Shown one piece after another: positions 43,880 to 53,158 of a stretch of DNA of 64,000 nucleotides. Below the pieces are notes generated by a model. The model was not told where the DNA came from and searched no databases. It saw nothing but the letters and a program-made list of their open reading frames with translations. The stretch lies in contig OZ246975.1 of assembly GCA_965232485.1 (NCBI GenBank), positions 248,001 through 312,000 of the forward strand, written 5' to 3'. Source of the stretch: VXPQ01 sp965232485 (GTDB lineage: Bacteria; Bacteroidota; Rhodothermia; Rhodothermales; VXPQ01). The translations under genes and the position numbers were made by a program. The first letter of the stretch is position 1. Each line of letters opens with the position of its first letter.

Positions 43880-44881
43880 TCACTCGATGGAGAAGGAAAG
43901 GCCGATACGGTGGACGCTTCCGAAGGCGTCGCTCATATCGCTGTAGGAATAATTCAGGCCCAGATCCAGCGACCCGATCGGTTGTTGCAGTCCTCCTCCA
44001 AAACTCAGCGCAGCCGTGTCGAAATTGTGCTGGTAGCCTCCCCGAAGCATGAATCGCTCAAGAAAAACATATTCAAGTCCGGTTGCCCATTGCTGGTCGT
44101 AGTCGTTGGGTTGAATAAGGTCGAACGTGGTGGTAAGGCGACCGATTCCGGAATGGGCGAGCAGTCCGTTTGCTCCGATCATGTCCATGGCGGCCCCAAT
44201 ACGAAATAACAAGGGCGCTGGATAATCTTCTTCTTCATAAGAGACCGGCGAACCAAAGTTGATAACGGACGCCCCGACGCGCAGAGAGCGAAAGCCCGTT
44301 TCATAATTCATGCCAAAGTCGAACAGCAATACCTGGCTCGAAGCAAGCCAGAGGTCTTCGCACGCAATCTTCACAGAGAATCCCGCCGCAAAGCGGTCGG
44401 TAAAGTTGCGGGCGTACGTGAGGCCGGACGCCCAGCTCTTGAGGGAAAACGATTGGCCGGTAAGGCCTGGATTGTAGACCTGCGTTCCATTCCGGCTTAC
44501 GAAGCCGAGTTGATCTACCCGCGTTTCCTGAAACTCGCCCATGTCCGCAAAATAGACATGGAAGCCTGCGTGTCCGAATCGACCCAGCGAAACGCCGTAC
44601 GCCATGGCGTAGTGGGCTGCGTCGAGGAACCAGTCCACGCGGTCAAAGGCGAGCGTGTGGCCGGTGGCCCGCGCCAGGCCCGCCGGATTCCAGTAGAGTG
44701 CGTCCGCGCCGCCGCCCAGGGCCACATAGGCCGTGCCGAGCCCCGCCGCATGGGCGCTGGGGGCCACCTTGAGAAACTGCATGGAAGAGGTGCCCACCTT
44801 TTGGGCTTGCCCCGGCGTTGCCGCAAGGAACAGCAGAAGCGCTGCGCTGCAGCGAAAGGCTATTTTTACGATGGCGCTCAT
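43880..44881 (-). CDS. PorV/PorQ-family T9SS-associated outer-membrane protein
   Basis: A 333-residue protein with a signal peptide (CSAALLLFLAATPGQAQ). SSMQFLKVAPSAHAAGLG followed by AYVALGGGADALYWNPAGLA is the PorV/UPF0164 signature, and the sequence ends GLSFSIE like a barrel. PorV carries cargo between the T9SS translocon and the attachment complex. Its place between T9SS cargo genes is consistent with a locus-specific shuttle for those cargo proteins (inference). It overlaps the cargo gene at 44878 by four bases. Confidence 0.82.
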   Translation of the reverse strand: MSAIVKIAFRCSAALLLFLAATPGQAQKVGTSSMQFLKVAPSAHAAGLGTAYVALGGGADALYWNPAGLARATGHTLAFDRVDWFLDAAHYAMAYGVSLGRFGHAGFHVYFADMGEFQETRVDQLGFVSRNGTQVYNPGLTGQSFSLKSWASGLTYARNFTDRFAAGFSVKIACEDLWLASSQVLLFDFGMNYETGFRSLRVGASVINFGSPVSYEEEDYPAPLLFRIGAAMDMIGANGLLAHSGIGRLTTTFDLIQPNDYDQQWATGLEYVFLERFMLRGGYQHNFDTAALSFGGGLQQPIGSLDLGLNYSYSDMSDAFGSVHRIGLSFSIE

Positions 44882-47133
44882 TTGATGACCACGAATTTGC
44901 CCCGGTACATTTGTCCGTCCGCCGAGTGCACGATGAAGAAATACACCCCGGAAGCGATTTCCTGATCGTTTCGGGTCACTTGAAACCAGGGCGTGGAATA
45001 TTGCGCTGCGTCATGTTCTATCGTTTCCACCAGTTGGCCGCTGTACGAATAGATTTCGATAGTGGCTTGCTCTGGCAGCCCATAGAAACCGATCTGCTTG
45101 TCCGGCGAGTTGTTTCCCGTTCCGCCGCCGGTAAAGCCGCTGTTCAGATAGAACGGATTGGGCACCGCATGGACCGCCGTAATTTCTCCGACGACGGGCC
45201 CGAGCCCGGCCGTGGCTTGCGTGAGATTCGTTTTTCCGCTGGCGTTGCCGGCGGCGTCTACAGACGTTACGGCGTACCACTGCGATTCTCCCACGATCGT
45301 TTCCGGATCTATTACTTCGTAGGTCTCTTCGTCCACGAGATGCTCCGCACTGCCCACAGGCACTTCGGCCAGCAGGGTCCATGGGCCAATGGCGGCGCTC
45401 GATTTATATACGCGGTACGTTGCGGCGGGGCCCGTCAGGCGGGGGTGGCTGAATCCCTCTTGCGCCCGTCCCCAGCGAATCACCGAGTGCGCAAATTCGT
45501 TGTTGCTTATGGCGGTGACGGGGGCGGGGGGCGGGGCGGGAATCTGGTATACGCCGTCCGGGGGATTGTCTTCGGGCCAGAGGGGGAGAACGGGCGGCTT
45601 GCCCGTATAGGCATTGTAGGCCATGTCCGCTACGTCCTTTACCGTCCGCACGTCGGAATTCACGTAATCCGGATAGCCGTAATCGCCGAGGTAATTTTGC
45701 GTAAGAACCTGCCCCGAGGCAGGGTCTTTGACTTCGTCGTTCCATCGCGGGACGAGATGCCAGGGCAGTTGTTCGTCGATCACTTCGCCCAGGCCGCCGC
45801 CTTCGTCCCAGTCGTTGGGATCTTCCGTGGCGCCGTACCCTACCACTTCCGCGTAAGAAAACTCGATTTTCTCTCCCTGTTCGAGGATGTAGGGGCCGAA
45901 AGCGATATGGTGCCCGACGGCTTTATACGACTGGCGGAAATTGAATGCGCCGCGTCCGGTCCAGCGGAGCGAATCCGGATCTTCCGAGCCGGCCGGAGGC
46001 GCCCAGACCGTTTCGCGGTACGGCGTGTAGGTGCCGCTCCAGCGGGTGTACGGGACCAGCTTGGGCTGCATCTTGTCTTCCCGCGAATTCCCGCTCTCTA
46101 CCTTGTTCATAAACGGCTGCCTGAGCGTGCCGTCGTCGTCGATCATTCGTTCGTTGGAAACGCGCGGATCGAGGGCGAACGTTTCACCCTGTTTGGCCAG
46201 GTGGTTTCTGTCGTAAAACAGCATCTGGATACCGGGCGCTTGCGGCGACATCAGCCCCCCGCCCTGTTGTCCGGATGCGGCGAACGCCGGAAAATACTTT
46301 GGATCCGGCTTGCCGCCTTCGGAAAAGTCGGCGTCCAGGCCGTTGCCGGTGTTGAGCACATAGCGCAACCAGCGATGGCGATCGAAATATCCGCGCAAGT
46401 CGTTTTTGTACATGAAGTCGTATTCCCATGTCCCGTACCACCGCTGGAAACCCATCATGGAAGGAGCGACGCCGTAATGAAAACCGATCAGCACCTCATA
46501 TAACGCTTCGTTGGTATTCGGCGCGCCGTCGCCATCCGTGTCCCCCGTGTTTTCGAAGACGTATTCGAAAATGATCAGGTCGTCGTAGTCCGGGTAGCTC
46601 CAGGCCCGCGTGGTGCGCGTTACGGTGATTCCGGTGTTCGTCGCCCACTTGGATACGATAATTTCTTCTGCCTCGTTCGGGTCGTAGTTCGGGTTGAGCG
46701 CGCCGTCCTCGAGCAAGGGATAATTCTCGATTCGTTCGATGGAGATGGGAAACGAATACACGCCCGCCACGGTGATCGGGATGTGCTGGCCGGAAGATCC
46801 GCCAAACGAGTATAACCGCTCCGTAAGATCGAACGGATTGGCGTCTTCGTAAGAGGCGGCAATGGAAATGCCGCCTCCTATGATGTTATGCTGTCCACTG
46901 TACTGGAGTCCGTCAATGATGGCGGCGGAGTTGCCGGGCCATTCCATGAGCGGATCCAGCGTGACGTCGTGGTCGCGATAGTGCCACTTTCGCCCGATTT
47001 CGCCCGTGTTGTAGATGGTTTCGTGCAGCATGCCGCGCGTGTGCGCGCGCGCCTCGCGGAGTTGTTGGCTCTCGGCCGTTCCGGCAAGCAGCAGGAACGG
47101 CAGCGGAAGCAATGCGGCGAGGCGCTGTGTCAT
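44878..47133 (-). CDS. Large T9SS cargo protein with FN3-like domain
   Basis: About 751 residues from ATG 47133 (MTQRLAALLPLPFLLLAGTA, signal peptide). The central part (WPGNSAAIIDGLQYSGQHNI, YDDLIIFEYVFENTGDTDGD, YGVAPSMMGFQRWYGTWEYD) is of the type seen in large Rhodothermia exported proteins that sit beside TonB receptors. I cannot name its fold. An FN3-like stretch (ATYRVYKSSAAIGPWTLLAE with YAVTSVDAAGNAS) precedes a sorting domain (AVPNPFYLNSGFTGGGTGNN to RGKFVVIK). It may replace SusD as the substrate-binding partner of the receptor upstream, because no SusD is present. That role is inference. Confidence 0.7.
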   Translation of the reverse strand: MTQRLAALLPLPFLLLAGTAESQQLREARAHTRGMLHETIYNTGEIGRKWHYRDHDVTLDPLMEWPGNSAAIIDGLQYSGQHNIIGGGISIAASYEDANPFDLTERLYSFGGSSGQHIPITVAGVYSFPISIERIENYPLLEDGALNPNYDPNEAEEIIVSKWATNTGITVTRTTRAWSYPDYDDLIIFEYVFENTGDTDGDGAPNTNEALYEVLIGFHYGVAPSMMGFQRWYGTWEYDFMYKNDLRGYFDRHRWLRYVLNTGNGLDADFSEGGKPDPKYFPAFAASGQQGGGLMSPQAPGIQMLFYDRNHLAKQGETFALDPRVSNERMIDDDGTLRQPFMNKVESGNSREDKMQPKLVPYTRWSGTYTPYRETVWAPPAGSEDPDSLRWTGRGAFNFRQSYKAVGHHIAFGPYILEQGEKIEFSYAEVVGYGATEDPNDWDEGGGLGEVIDEQLPWHLVPRWNDEVKDPASGQVLTQNYLGDYGYPDYVNSDVRTVKDVADMAYNAYTGKPPVLPLWPEDNPPDGVYQIPAPPPAPVTAISNNEFAHSVIRWGRAQEGFSHPRLTGPAATYRVYKSSAAIGPWTLLAEVPVGSAEHLVDEETYEVIDPETIVGESQWYAVTSVDAAGNASGKTNLTQATAGLGPVVGEITAVHAVPNPFYLNSGFTGGGTGNNSPDKQIGFYGLPEQATIEIYSYSGQLVETIEHDAAQYSTPWFQVTRNDQEIASGVYFFIVHSADGQMYRGKFVVIK

Positions 47134-47162
47134 GGCGGATATTTTTTTTCGTTCGGCTTTTT

Positions 47163-49991
47163 TCACAGATCCACGACCACCCCCAGTCGAGTAGAGCGGG
47201 GCAGGTTGCTATAGATGCGGAAGGTCTGCACAGCGGCGAGGTTGGGGTTGTTGCTGTCTGGCAGCGCGTATTCGATATCTTCCCCGTTTTCGTAGCGTCG
47301 CAACGTCTCGGCGTCGAGGAAGACCCGGTTGTAGTTGTATATCCTTACATTGAACAGATTGAATATCTCGGCGAAGACAGAGAAGCGCGGTCCCTGGTTC
47401 GACAAGCGGAAGGTCTTCGTTACCTTGAGGTCGGTATTGTGTTCTCCCGGCGTTCGCTCCGTATTGAGCTTGGCGAAGTTGTCGCCGAGAAGTTCGCTGG
47501 GCGTATAGGGGCGCCCGCTTCGGCTGTTATGGAGTACGTTGACCCGAATGCCGGCGAGCGGGCGCATTCCTGCGATGCTTGGTCCCCATGCGTTCGGCGT
47601 ATTTAATCCGGCGATGAGGACCAGGGCGTGGCGACGGTCGTAGCTCAGCAAAATGTCTCGCGTGGAGGGCGCCTGCGTCCGGTCGTTGTTCTCGTCGATA
47701 ATCGGACTGCGCCCCGTCGGCGAGGAATTCTTTCCAGTGGCGACGGAGAAGTGATAGCGGACGGAACCCGACAGAAACCCGCGTTTCTTGTTCAAGCGCA
47801 AGCTGAATCCCCGAATATCGGCGTAGTCCCGGTTTCCGGTCGTTTCGTACAGATTGTCGTTGGCGTCGATGTAAACAATGCGCTGAATCAGGTGCTTGAC
47901 GTCTTTGTAGTACCCGCTTACGTCCAGCGTAAAGCCCTGGGCGAATCCGAACACCAGTCCTACGTCGTAGCTTTTCGTTTCTTCCGGCTCCAGGCGAGGA
48001 TTGCCCAGCCTTCTCGGCTCCACGGTTCCCAGGTTTTCATTGAATAACGTGGTGCGCTGGCCGATCAGGTGCTCCAGGCCCGGTCGCTTGAGGTAGTTTC
48101 CGTAGTTCAGGTGAAAAACCGCCCGTTCGTTGATCGGAAAAGAGAAACCCAGCCTTGGTTGCAGCCGGGCGACCAGCGGGGTCTCTGTCTTTGCCGCCGC
48201 TTGCTCGTTGATCAGGCCGGGGTTGTCCGGATCGCGAAACGGGGAGAACGTATCGATATAGTATTGCACGTTCTGGTCGTAGAAGTCCAGGCGCAACCCG
48301 ACATTGGCGATCATCCCCTGGAATTCCATCTTGTCCTGCACGTACAGGGCGCCTTCGTAGGGCTTGGCCCGGTAAAATTCGCGCACCGCGCTGGAGCGGG
48401 AAGAATGGTTCAGGCGATTTTCTACGTTAATGTCGTACAGGTTGCCCTGTACGCCTGCCTTGATCTGATGGTTATTGGTGACCTGGCTGGTGAGCGCTCC
48501 CGTCAGCGACCATGTCCATGAGTTTTCGTCGAAAAAATCGTCGTCCATGACGCCGGTGCGAAAGCCGTCGTCCCAGTACAGCCGCTCCCAGACCGATCGG
48601 TCGTAAATATCGTCCCGAAAGCGATCCGGGTCGATCACGTCCACCCCTTCTTCCAGGCGAGTATGCATTCCGTTGAGATGCACCTCGTAGAATGTGCGGT
48701 CGCTGACGATCTGGGAGAAATTCAGCCCCAGGCCGGCCGAAAGATCGCGCACCTTGTTCGTCCCGATCACCCGGTCGTAGACCCACCGATAGAATCCTCC
48801 CGAAGAATAACTGAATTCCTGCTGATAAGCATTGCCGTACAGACCGTTGACCTTGAACTTGGTCCCCGGAGTCGGTTTGTACACGTAATTTCCCATGACT
48901 TGATACTCCCGATTGGGTTCAGGAGCAGGCAACATGGGCCATACCCGGTTGATTTGCGTTGCGAGGAACATCCTGCTTTTGTCCGAAAGCGGCCCCCCGG
49001 TCGTGAAATCCACAAGGCCATCCCACTGGTTGTCGTACTCGTACCCGATGTCGCGGTGCGTTTGTCGCCACAGGTTGTAGGCCAACTGGGCTCCTTCTTC
49101 GGGGTCTACTCTGGAGCCGAAGCCGCGCCCGACAGCTCCCTGCCAGCGAGGACGGTCGTCGTTCTCTGGATCCGGGGATTCCCACCACGCCAGATTGTTC
49201 AGAAGGCGGATATAGGGATTGGCCGCCGGGTCGTACACGCTGCCGCCGAAATGTTTGTAGCCGGGAACGCGCGCGCGGAACTCGCTGCGGCTTTTCCACA
49301 ACGTCCCGCCTTCTTTCGTAGAGATGTTGACGACGCCGCTCATAGCATTGCCGTACTCGGCGGAAAAACCGCTTGTGATGACCTCGATTTCTTCGACTGC
49401 GCTCATCATGGGCGTGAAGGAGCGAGAAGAATGGAGCGGGTTGACGATGCCCATTCCGGCGAGGACGTATAGTTCTTCGTTCGAGCGTCCGCCCCGGAAA
49501 TGTCCGTCGTTCACCTCGGCTTGCAGGCTCAATACGCCTCCGAGGTCTGTGACGCCCGGAATTTGCTCTACATCCTCGAGGCGGATAATTTCCAGCGTGG
49601 CGGTCTGATCCACTTCTACGTCGGGACGCTCGGCTACGACGATGACTTCGTCTCCCTCAATGGCGGTTTCTTCCAGCGCAAAATGTACGGTCGTCGTGCG
49701 GTTAATGTTGACGACGACTCCGGTGGTCGTCACGCCCCGAAAGCCAATGAAGGAAGTAACGAGGTTATAGACGCCTGGTTCGATGTTGAGGATGAAATAT
49801 CGCCCGTCCTCGTCGGTAGACGCCCCTCGCACGGTTCCTTCGATAACCACGTTTACGTTAGGGAGCGGATCGCCTGTGCCCGCTTCCGTCACGACGCCGG
49901 TGATTTTTCCGGTTTGGGCGGCGGCCGGGAAGGCTATGGCAAGCCCCAGGGCGGCGGTCAGCAGAATGGCGCAGAGGCGGGAAAACGACAT
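47163..49991 (-). CDS. TonB-dependent outer-membrane receptor (SusC-like, no SusD partner)
   Basis: 942 residues from ATG 49991 (signal peptide SRLCAILLTAALGLAIAFPA); ATG 50054 is upstream and less likely. Residues 25-110 are a carboxypeptidase-regulatory-like domain (GKITGVVTEAGTGDPLPNVN with GRYFILNIEPGVYNL). A plug follows with VDQTATLEIIRLEDVEQIPG and VEEIEVITSGFSAEYGNAMSG plus VVNISTKEGG. The 22-strand barrel ends FRIYSNLPRSTRLGVVVDL. It imports oligosaccharides, probably oligoalginate, across the outer membrane with TonB energy. It is the first gene of the minus-strand operon. A candidate operator lies 42 bases before the start. Confidence 0.88.
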   Translation of the reverse strand: MSFSRLCAILLTAALGLAIAFPAAAQTGKITGVVTEAGTGDPLPNVNVVIEGTVRGASTDEDGRYFILNIEPGVYNLVTSFIGFRGVTTTGVVVNINRTTTVHFALEETAIEGDEVIVVAERPDVEVDQTATLEIIRLEDVEQIPGVTDLGGVLSLQAEVNDGHFRGGRSNEELYVLAGMGIVNPLHSSRSFTPMMSAVEEIEVITSGFSAEYGNAMSGVVNISTKEGGTLWKSRSEFRARVPGYKHFGGSVYDPAANPYIRLLNNLAWWESPDPENDDRPRWQGAVGRGFGSRVDPEEGAQLAYNLWRQTHRDIGYEYDNQWDGLVDFTTGGPLSDKSRMFLATQINRVWPMLPAPEPNREYQVMGNYVYKPTPGTKFKVNGLYGNAYQQEFSYSSGGFYRWVYDRVIGTNKVRDLSAGLGLNFSQIVSDRTFYEVHLNGMHTRLEEGVDVIDPDRFRDDIYDRSVWERLYWDDGFRTGVMDDDFFDENSWTWSLTGALTSQVTNNHQIKAGVQGNLYDINVENRLNHSSRSSAVREFYRAKPYEGALYVQDKMEFQGMIANVGLRLDFYDQNVQYYIDTFSPFRDPDNPGLINEQAAAKTETPLVARLQPRLGFSFPINERAVFHLNYGNYLKRPGLEHLIGQRTTLFNENLGTVEPRRLGNPRLEPEETKSYDVGLVFGFAQGFTLDVSGYYKDVKHLIQRIVYIDANDNLYETTGNRDYADIRGFSLRLNKKRGFLSGSVRYHFSVATGKNSSPTGRSPIIDENNDRTQAPSTRDILLSYDRRHALVLIAGLNTPNAWGPSIAGMRPLAGIRVNVLHNSRSGRPYTPSELLGDNFAKLNTERTPGEHNTDLKVTKTFRLSNQGPRFSVFAEIFNLFNVRIYNYNRVFLDAETLRRYENGEDIEYALPDSNNPNLAAVQTFRIYSNLPRSTRLGVVVDL

Positions 49992-50032
49992 TGGGCAGAG
50001 GTGGTGTGCGCTCAGGGCATCCTCGAATTTAT

Positions 50033-50049
50033 AACATATCATACAAGTT
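50033..50049 (-). promoter_or_regulatory. Candidate operator, site 3 (before the TonB receptor)
   Basis: AACATATCATACAAGTT on the plus strand, with AAC/GTT arms. Read in the direction of transcription it gives TTGTATGATATGTT, a looser form of the TGTATGAT core shared by sites 1 and 2. Its distance to the receptor start (42 bases) is close to that of site 1. Confidence 0.3.
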
Positions 50050-50413
50050 AGCAATTGGCGAAATACATGGCAAGGATATTTTACGATTCCGCAAAAATAT
50101 TTTTTGGTTTTTCCGGATTCCCTCGGCTTTTCTCCGCTGAGGCCTCAGCATTGCGTTACCTGAATTTTTTAAGTCCGGAATTTTCAACCTTATTTTTTTA
50201 ACCGCCTTGGCCGCAGGCCGCCTCGACCATGTTTTTCGCCTTGCAGGGGCCGCTGCCCCCGCCCGCGTGGATAGCGGACTTCCGGCGATGCGACGAGCGG
50301 GGGGCGCCGCGGAAAATAAGGATCGACAGCCCGCCCGCGTGGATAGCGGGCTCCCGGCGATGCGGTCCCGTCTTCCGCCATGTCTGTTCTCCCTGCCTTC
50401 CCGCCGCGCTCGC
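50050..50413. other. Gene-free stretch with a 14-bp palindrome and a 32-bp direct repeat
   Basis: GCTGAGGCCTCAGC at 50136-50149 is a perfect 14-base palindrome in an AT-rich part. Two 32-base copies of a GCCCGCGTGGATAGCGG-type sequence lie at 50261-50292 and 50333-50364, 72 bases apart, with two differences. Short minus-strand frames here encode only RYPRGR-rich repeats and look spurious. No clear promoter was recognised. Confidence 0.5.
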
Positions 50414-51022
50414 TCACCCCGCCGCGAGCCACAAAATCGCCGTCATAACCAAAGGCACGCGGATATTGTCGTTGAGGGGCAGGTTCGGGGCTTCGACCGC
50501 TGCGCCTGCGAAGGCCGCGAGGGCGGCGGTTCCGGCGTCAATATGCCCGAACGGCGCCAGCATGGCCCAGGCCGCGCAGGCAAAGGCGATGGATCCCTGC
50601 ACGGTGCGGTGCGTTCCGGGCCAGGGCGTGCGTCCGAACCGCATTCCCGCGAGGGCTGCCGCTGCGTCTGCAACCATGAAGGAGGCAAAGCCCGGCGCCG
50701 CCAGCCCGACGGGGAAAAGGAATGTGAGCAAGGTGGCGGAGACCGCGACCCACGTAGCCCCGTTCAGAACAATGCGGCCGCCGGGGGCCGGAATTTCGCC
50801 GGGCCGCATCATATATCCGAACGCGCGGTCGATGAACCGGGCGAAGCGGTCCGATTTTGCGCGGAGCGCATCGGCGCTTACGGCCGCTGCCGACAGGGGC
50901 GCCAGCGCGAACAACGCAAGAGGTTTGTCGAGTACGTATATTCCCGCAGGAATGACGAGCGCCAGCAGATGCAGCGTTTTTCGCAGCAGTTCGTTTCGGA
51001 ACGGGCGAAGGGGCGGAGGCAT
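50414..51022 (-). CDS. Diacylglycerol/polyprenol (phytol/dolichol) kinase family protein
   Basis: A 202-residue membrane protein from ATG 51022 (MPPPLRPFRNELLRKTLHLL); ATG 51064 would add 14 residues. ELLRKTLHLLALVIPAGIY is the typical first segment with the conserved R-K..H, and the C-terminal VEAPNLPLNDNIRVPLVMTA is the signature D-N..VPL region of CTP-dependent polyprenol/phytol kinases. About six membrane segments are visible. The probable reaction is phosphorylation of an isoprenoid alcohol or diacylglycerol with CTP. It stands between the alginate and haem loci, with no obvious operon partner. Confidence 0.75.
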   Translation of the reverse strand: MPPPLRPFRNELLRKTLHLLALVIPAGIYVLDKPLALFALAPLSAAAVSADALRAKSDRFARFIDRAFGYMMRPGEIPAPGGRIVLNGATWVAVSATLLTFLFPVGLAAPGFASFMVADAAAALAGMRFGRTPWPGTHRTVQGSIAFACAAWAMLAPFGHIDAGTAALAAFAGAAVEAPNLPLNDNIRVPLVMTAILWLAAG

Positions 51023-51234
51023 GGCGCAAGGCGGGTAAAGACGAAGAAGGAAGACAGACGGCATTCATACCTTTCGCTGCGCGCCTCGATCCCCTCCGCG
51101 CCGATCGCGCTCGATAATTTCTCTGGAAATCCCGTTGGCCGCGGCCCGCAGGCGGAACATCCGGGGCCAAGGTTCCTTTCCTCACTGCTTCGTCATTCCT
51201 TATTGGCGCATCCTTTGCAGCCTCTGCGCTTTGC

Positions 51235-51253
51235 GGACTTAATCAGAGCTTCC
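51235..51253 (-). repeat. IS5-type 19-bp terminal repeat (solo right end)
   Basis: GGACTTAATCAGAGCTTCC, preceded by CAGCCTCTGCGCTT as at 28634-28647. It lies 56 bases before hemE. No left partner is visible nearby. Confidence 0.65.
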
Positions 51254-51308
51254 TTACCCGGAGCGTCCGGTGCGTTATCTTCTATGAGCAGGCCCTTGTT
51301 TACCGAAC

Positions 51309-52373
51309 ATGGATGATTTTCCCCCGCTTGAAAACGATCTTTTGCTGCGCGCCGCCCGCGGAGAGGATACGCCCCGCGCACCCGTTTGGATGATGCGCCA
51401 GGCCGGACGCTATCTTCCCGAATACCGGGCCTTGCGGGCCGGATCGTCGTTTTTCGAGGCGTGCCGCACCCCCGCGCTGGCCGCTGAGATCACTTTGCAA
51501 CCGCTCGAACGGTTCGATCTGGACGCAGCGATTATTTTCTCTGACATTCTGGTGGTTCCGCAAGCCATGGGCATGGAGGTGCGCATGGAGAAGGGGATCG
51601 GGCCCGTGCTGCCCGCCCCGCTGCGCCATCCGGACGACCTGGCCCGCCTCGCCGTCCCCGACGTATCGCTCGAACTGGACTATGTGTTCGCGGCGCTTAC
51701 CGCGACGCGCCGCGCCCTTGCGGGCCGCGCGCCGCTTATCGGTTTTTGCGGCGCTCCCTGGACACTTATGGCGTATATGGTCGAAGGAGGGGGGAGCAAA
51801 CAGTTCGCCCGGGCCCGCGCCTGGCTGCACCGGTATCCGGAAGCATCCCGGGAACTCCTGGGCTGCCTCGCCGAGACGCTTGCAGAATATCTGATTCGTC
51901 AGGTAGAGGCGGGCGCCCAGGCCGTGCAGGTGTTCGATTCATGGGCGGGCCTTCTCGGCCCCCGGGAATTCGAGGCGTTCGCGCTTCCCTGTTTGCGCGA
52001 TCTGGCGCAGCGTTTCAAGCAGGCGCATCCAGACGTACCGTGCATTGTGTTCGCCCGCGGCGCGCACCATGCGCTCGGAAGTCTGGCTCGCGCGGAATAC
52101 GATGTGATCGGACTCGACTGGACGATGCATCCCGTAGCCGCCCGTCAGGAAACCGGCGGCAAGACATTGCAGGGGAATCTTGACCCCGCCGCGCTGTTTG
52201 CGGAGCCCGCATCGATTCGCGCCGCCGTTCGCCGCATGCTGGAGGCCTTCGGCCCTCGACGGCATATTGCGAACCTCGGCCATGGCATGGATCCCGATCA
52301 CGATCCGGCGCATGCCCGCGTTTTCGTAGACGCCGTGCATGAATTTTCCGAAACGCTGCGCCAGACGGAATGA
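51309..52373 (+). CDS. hemE: Uroporphyrinogen III decarboxylase
   Basis: A 354-residue protein of normal length. APVWMMRQAGRYLPEYR near residues 20-36 binds the tetrapyrrole carboxylates, IIFSDILVVPQAMGMEV carries the catalytic aspartate, and GFCGAPWTLMAYMVEGGGSK and GLDWTMHPVAARQ-type motifs follow. It decarboxylates uroporphyrinogen III to coproporphyrinogen III in the cytoplasm. It opens the haem gene cluster and overlaps the next gene by ATGA. Confidence 0.96.
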   Translation: MDDFPPLENDLLLRAARGEDTPRAPVWMMRQAGRYLPEYRALRAGSSFFEACRTPALAAEITLQPLERFDLDAAIIFSDILVVPQAMGMEVRMEKGIGPVLPAPLRHPDDLARLAVPDVSLELDYVFAALTATRRALAGRAPLIGFCGAPWTLMAYMVEGGGSKQFARARAWLHRYPEASRELLGCLAETLAEYLIRQVEAGAQAVQVFDSWAGLLGPREFEAFALPCLRDLAQRFKQAHPDVPCIVFARGAHHALGSLARAEYDVIGLDWTMHPVAARQETGGKTLQGNLDPAALFAEPASIRAAVRRMLEAFGPRRHIANLGHGMDPDHDPAHARVFVDAVHEFSETLRQTE

Positions 52374-53140
52374 ATGTCCCCGATGCGCATATAGCCGCTC
52401 CGGGGCAAGCCGATATCCCCATCCTGTACGCGGACAACCATTTGCTGGTGGTCGACAAACCGCCCGGCTTGCTCGTGCAGCAGGACGAAACGAACGACCT
52501 GGACCTGCTCCGCCTTGGCAAGCGATATCTGGAAAAAACATTCGACAAGAAAGGCGAGGCGTTTCTTGGCCTGGTGCATCGTCTGGATCGGCCTGCTTCG
52601 GGAGTAATCGCGCTGGCCCGCACTTCGAAAGCCGCCGCGCGTCTTTCGGAACAGTTCCGCCGCCGCACCCCCGACAAGGAATATCTTGCCCTGACAGAAG
52701 GCGCCTTGCGGGGGAGCGGAATGCTTCGGCATACGCTGGTTGTCCGTCCGGGAGGCGCCGTCCGCATCGCACCTGCCGGAGACGCCGCTGGCAAAGAAGC
52801 CCGGCTCCAGTGGCGTTCGCTTGCCGTGGAAGACGACGCAAGTTTGCTCTGGGTGCGGCTGGAAACGGGGCGAAAACACCAGATTCGCCTCCAGCTGGCG
52901 ACGGAGGGACACCCCATCCTCGGGGATTTTCGGTATGGCGCCGCGCGGGAACTGGACGGACGCAACCTTGCGTTGCATGCCTTCCGCCTCACGGTGACGC
53001 ATCCGGTGACCAGGGAACGCATGCCTTTTTGCGCGCCCCCGCCTCCGGCTTGGGGGGCGCGGTTCGCTGGAGTCATCGCGGAAGCGCTTTCCCGGCCTGC
53101 GCCCGCATCGGTCCCGCAAGTCCCGGATGCGAACCTGTGA
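52370..53140 (+). CDS. RluA-family pseudouridine synthase
   Basis: A 256-residue protein. HLLVVDKPPGLLVQ at 24-37 and HRLDRPASGVIALARTSKAA near 70-89 with catalytic Asp73 define the RluA family; RKHQIRLQLATEGHPILGD follows. There is no S4 domain at the N-terminus, so it resembles RluA/TruC-type enzymes. It makes pseudouridine in rRNA or tRNA. The four-base overlap with hemE suggests cotranscription; a link to haem synthesis is not expected. Confidence 0.9.
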   Translation: MNVPDAHIAAPGQADIPILYADNHLLVVDKPPGLLVQQDETNDLDLLRLGKRYLEKTFDKKGEAFLGLVHRLDRPASGVIALARTSKAAARLSEQFRRRTPDKEYLALTEGALRGSGMLRHTLVVRPGGAVRIAPAGDAAGKEARLQWRSLAVEDDASLLWVRLETGRKHQIRLQLATEGHPILGDFRYGAARELDGRNLALHAFRLTVTHPVTRERMPFCAPPPPAWGARFAGVIAEALSRPAPASVPQVPDANL

Positions 53141-53158
53141 CGATTTTTTAATTTCAGG

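Noticed and set aside
50190..50432. Small minus-strand gene of 80 codons with RYPRGR repeats
   Set aside because: Its sequence comes from the 32-base direct repeat, overlaps the kinase gene end, and matches no family known to me.
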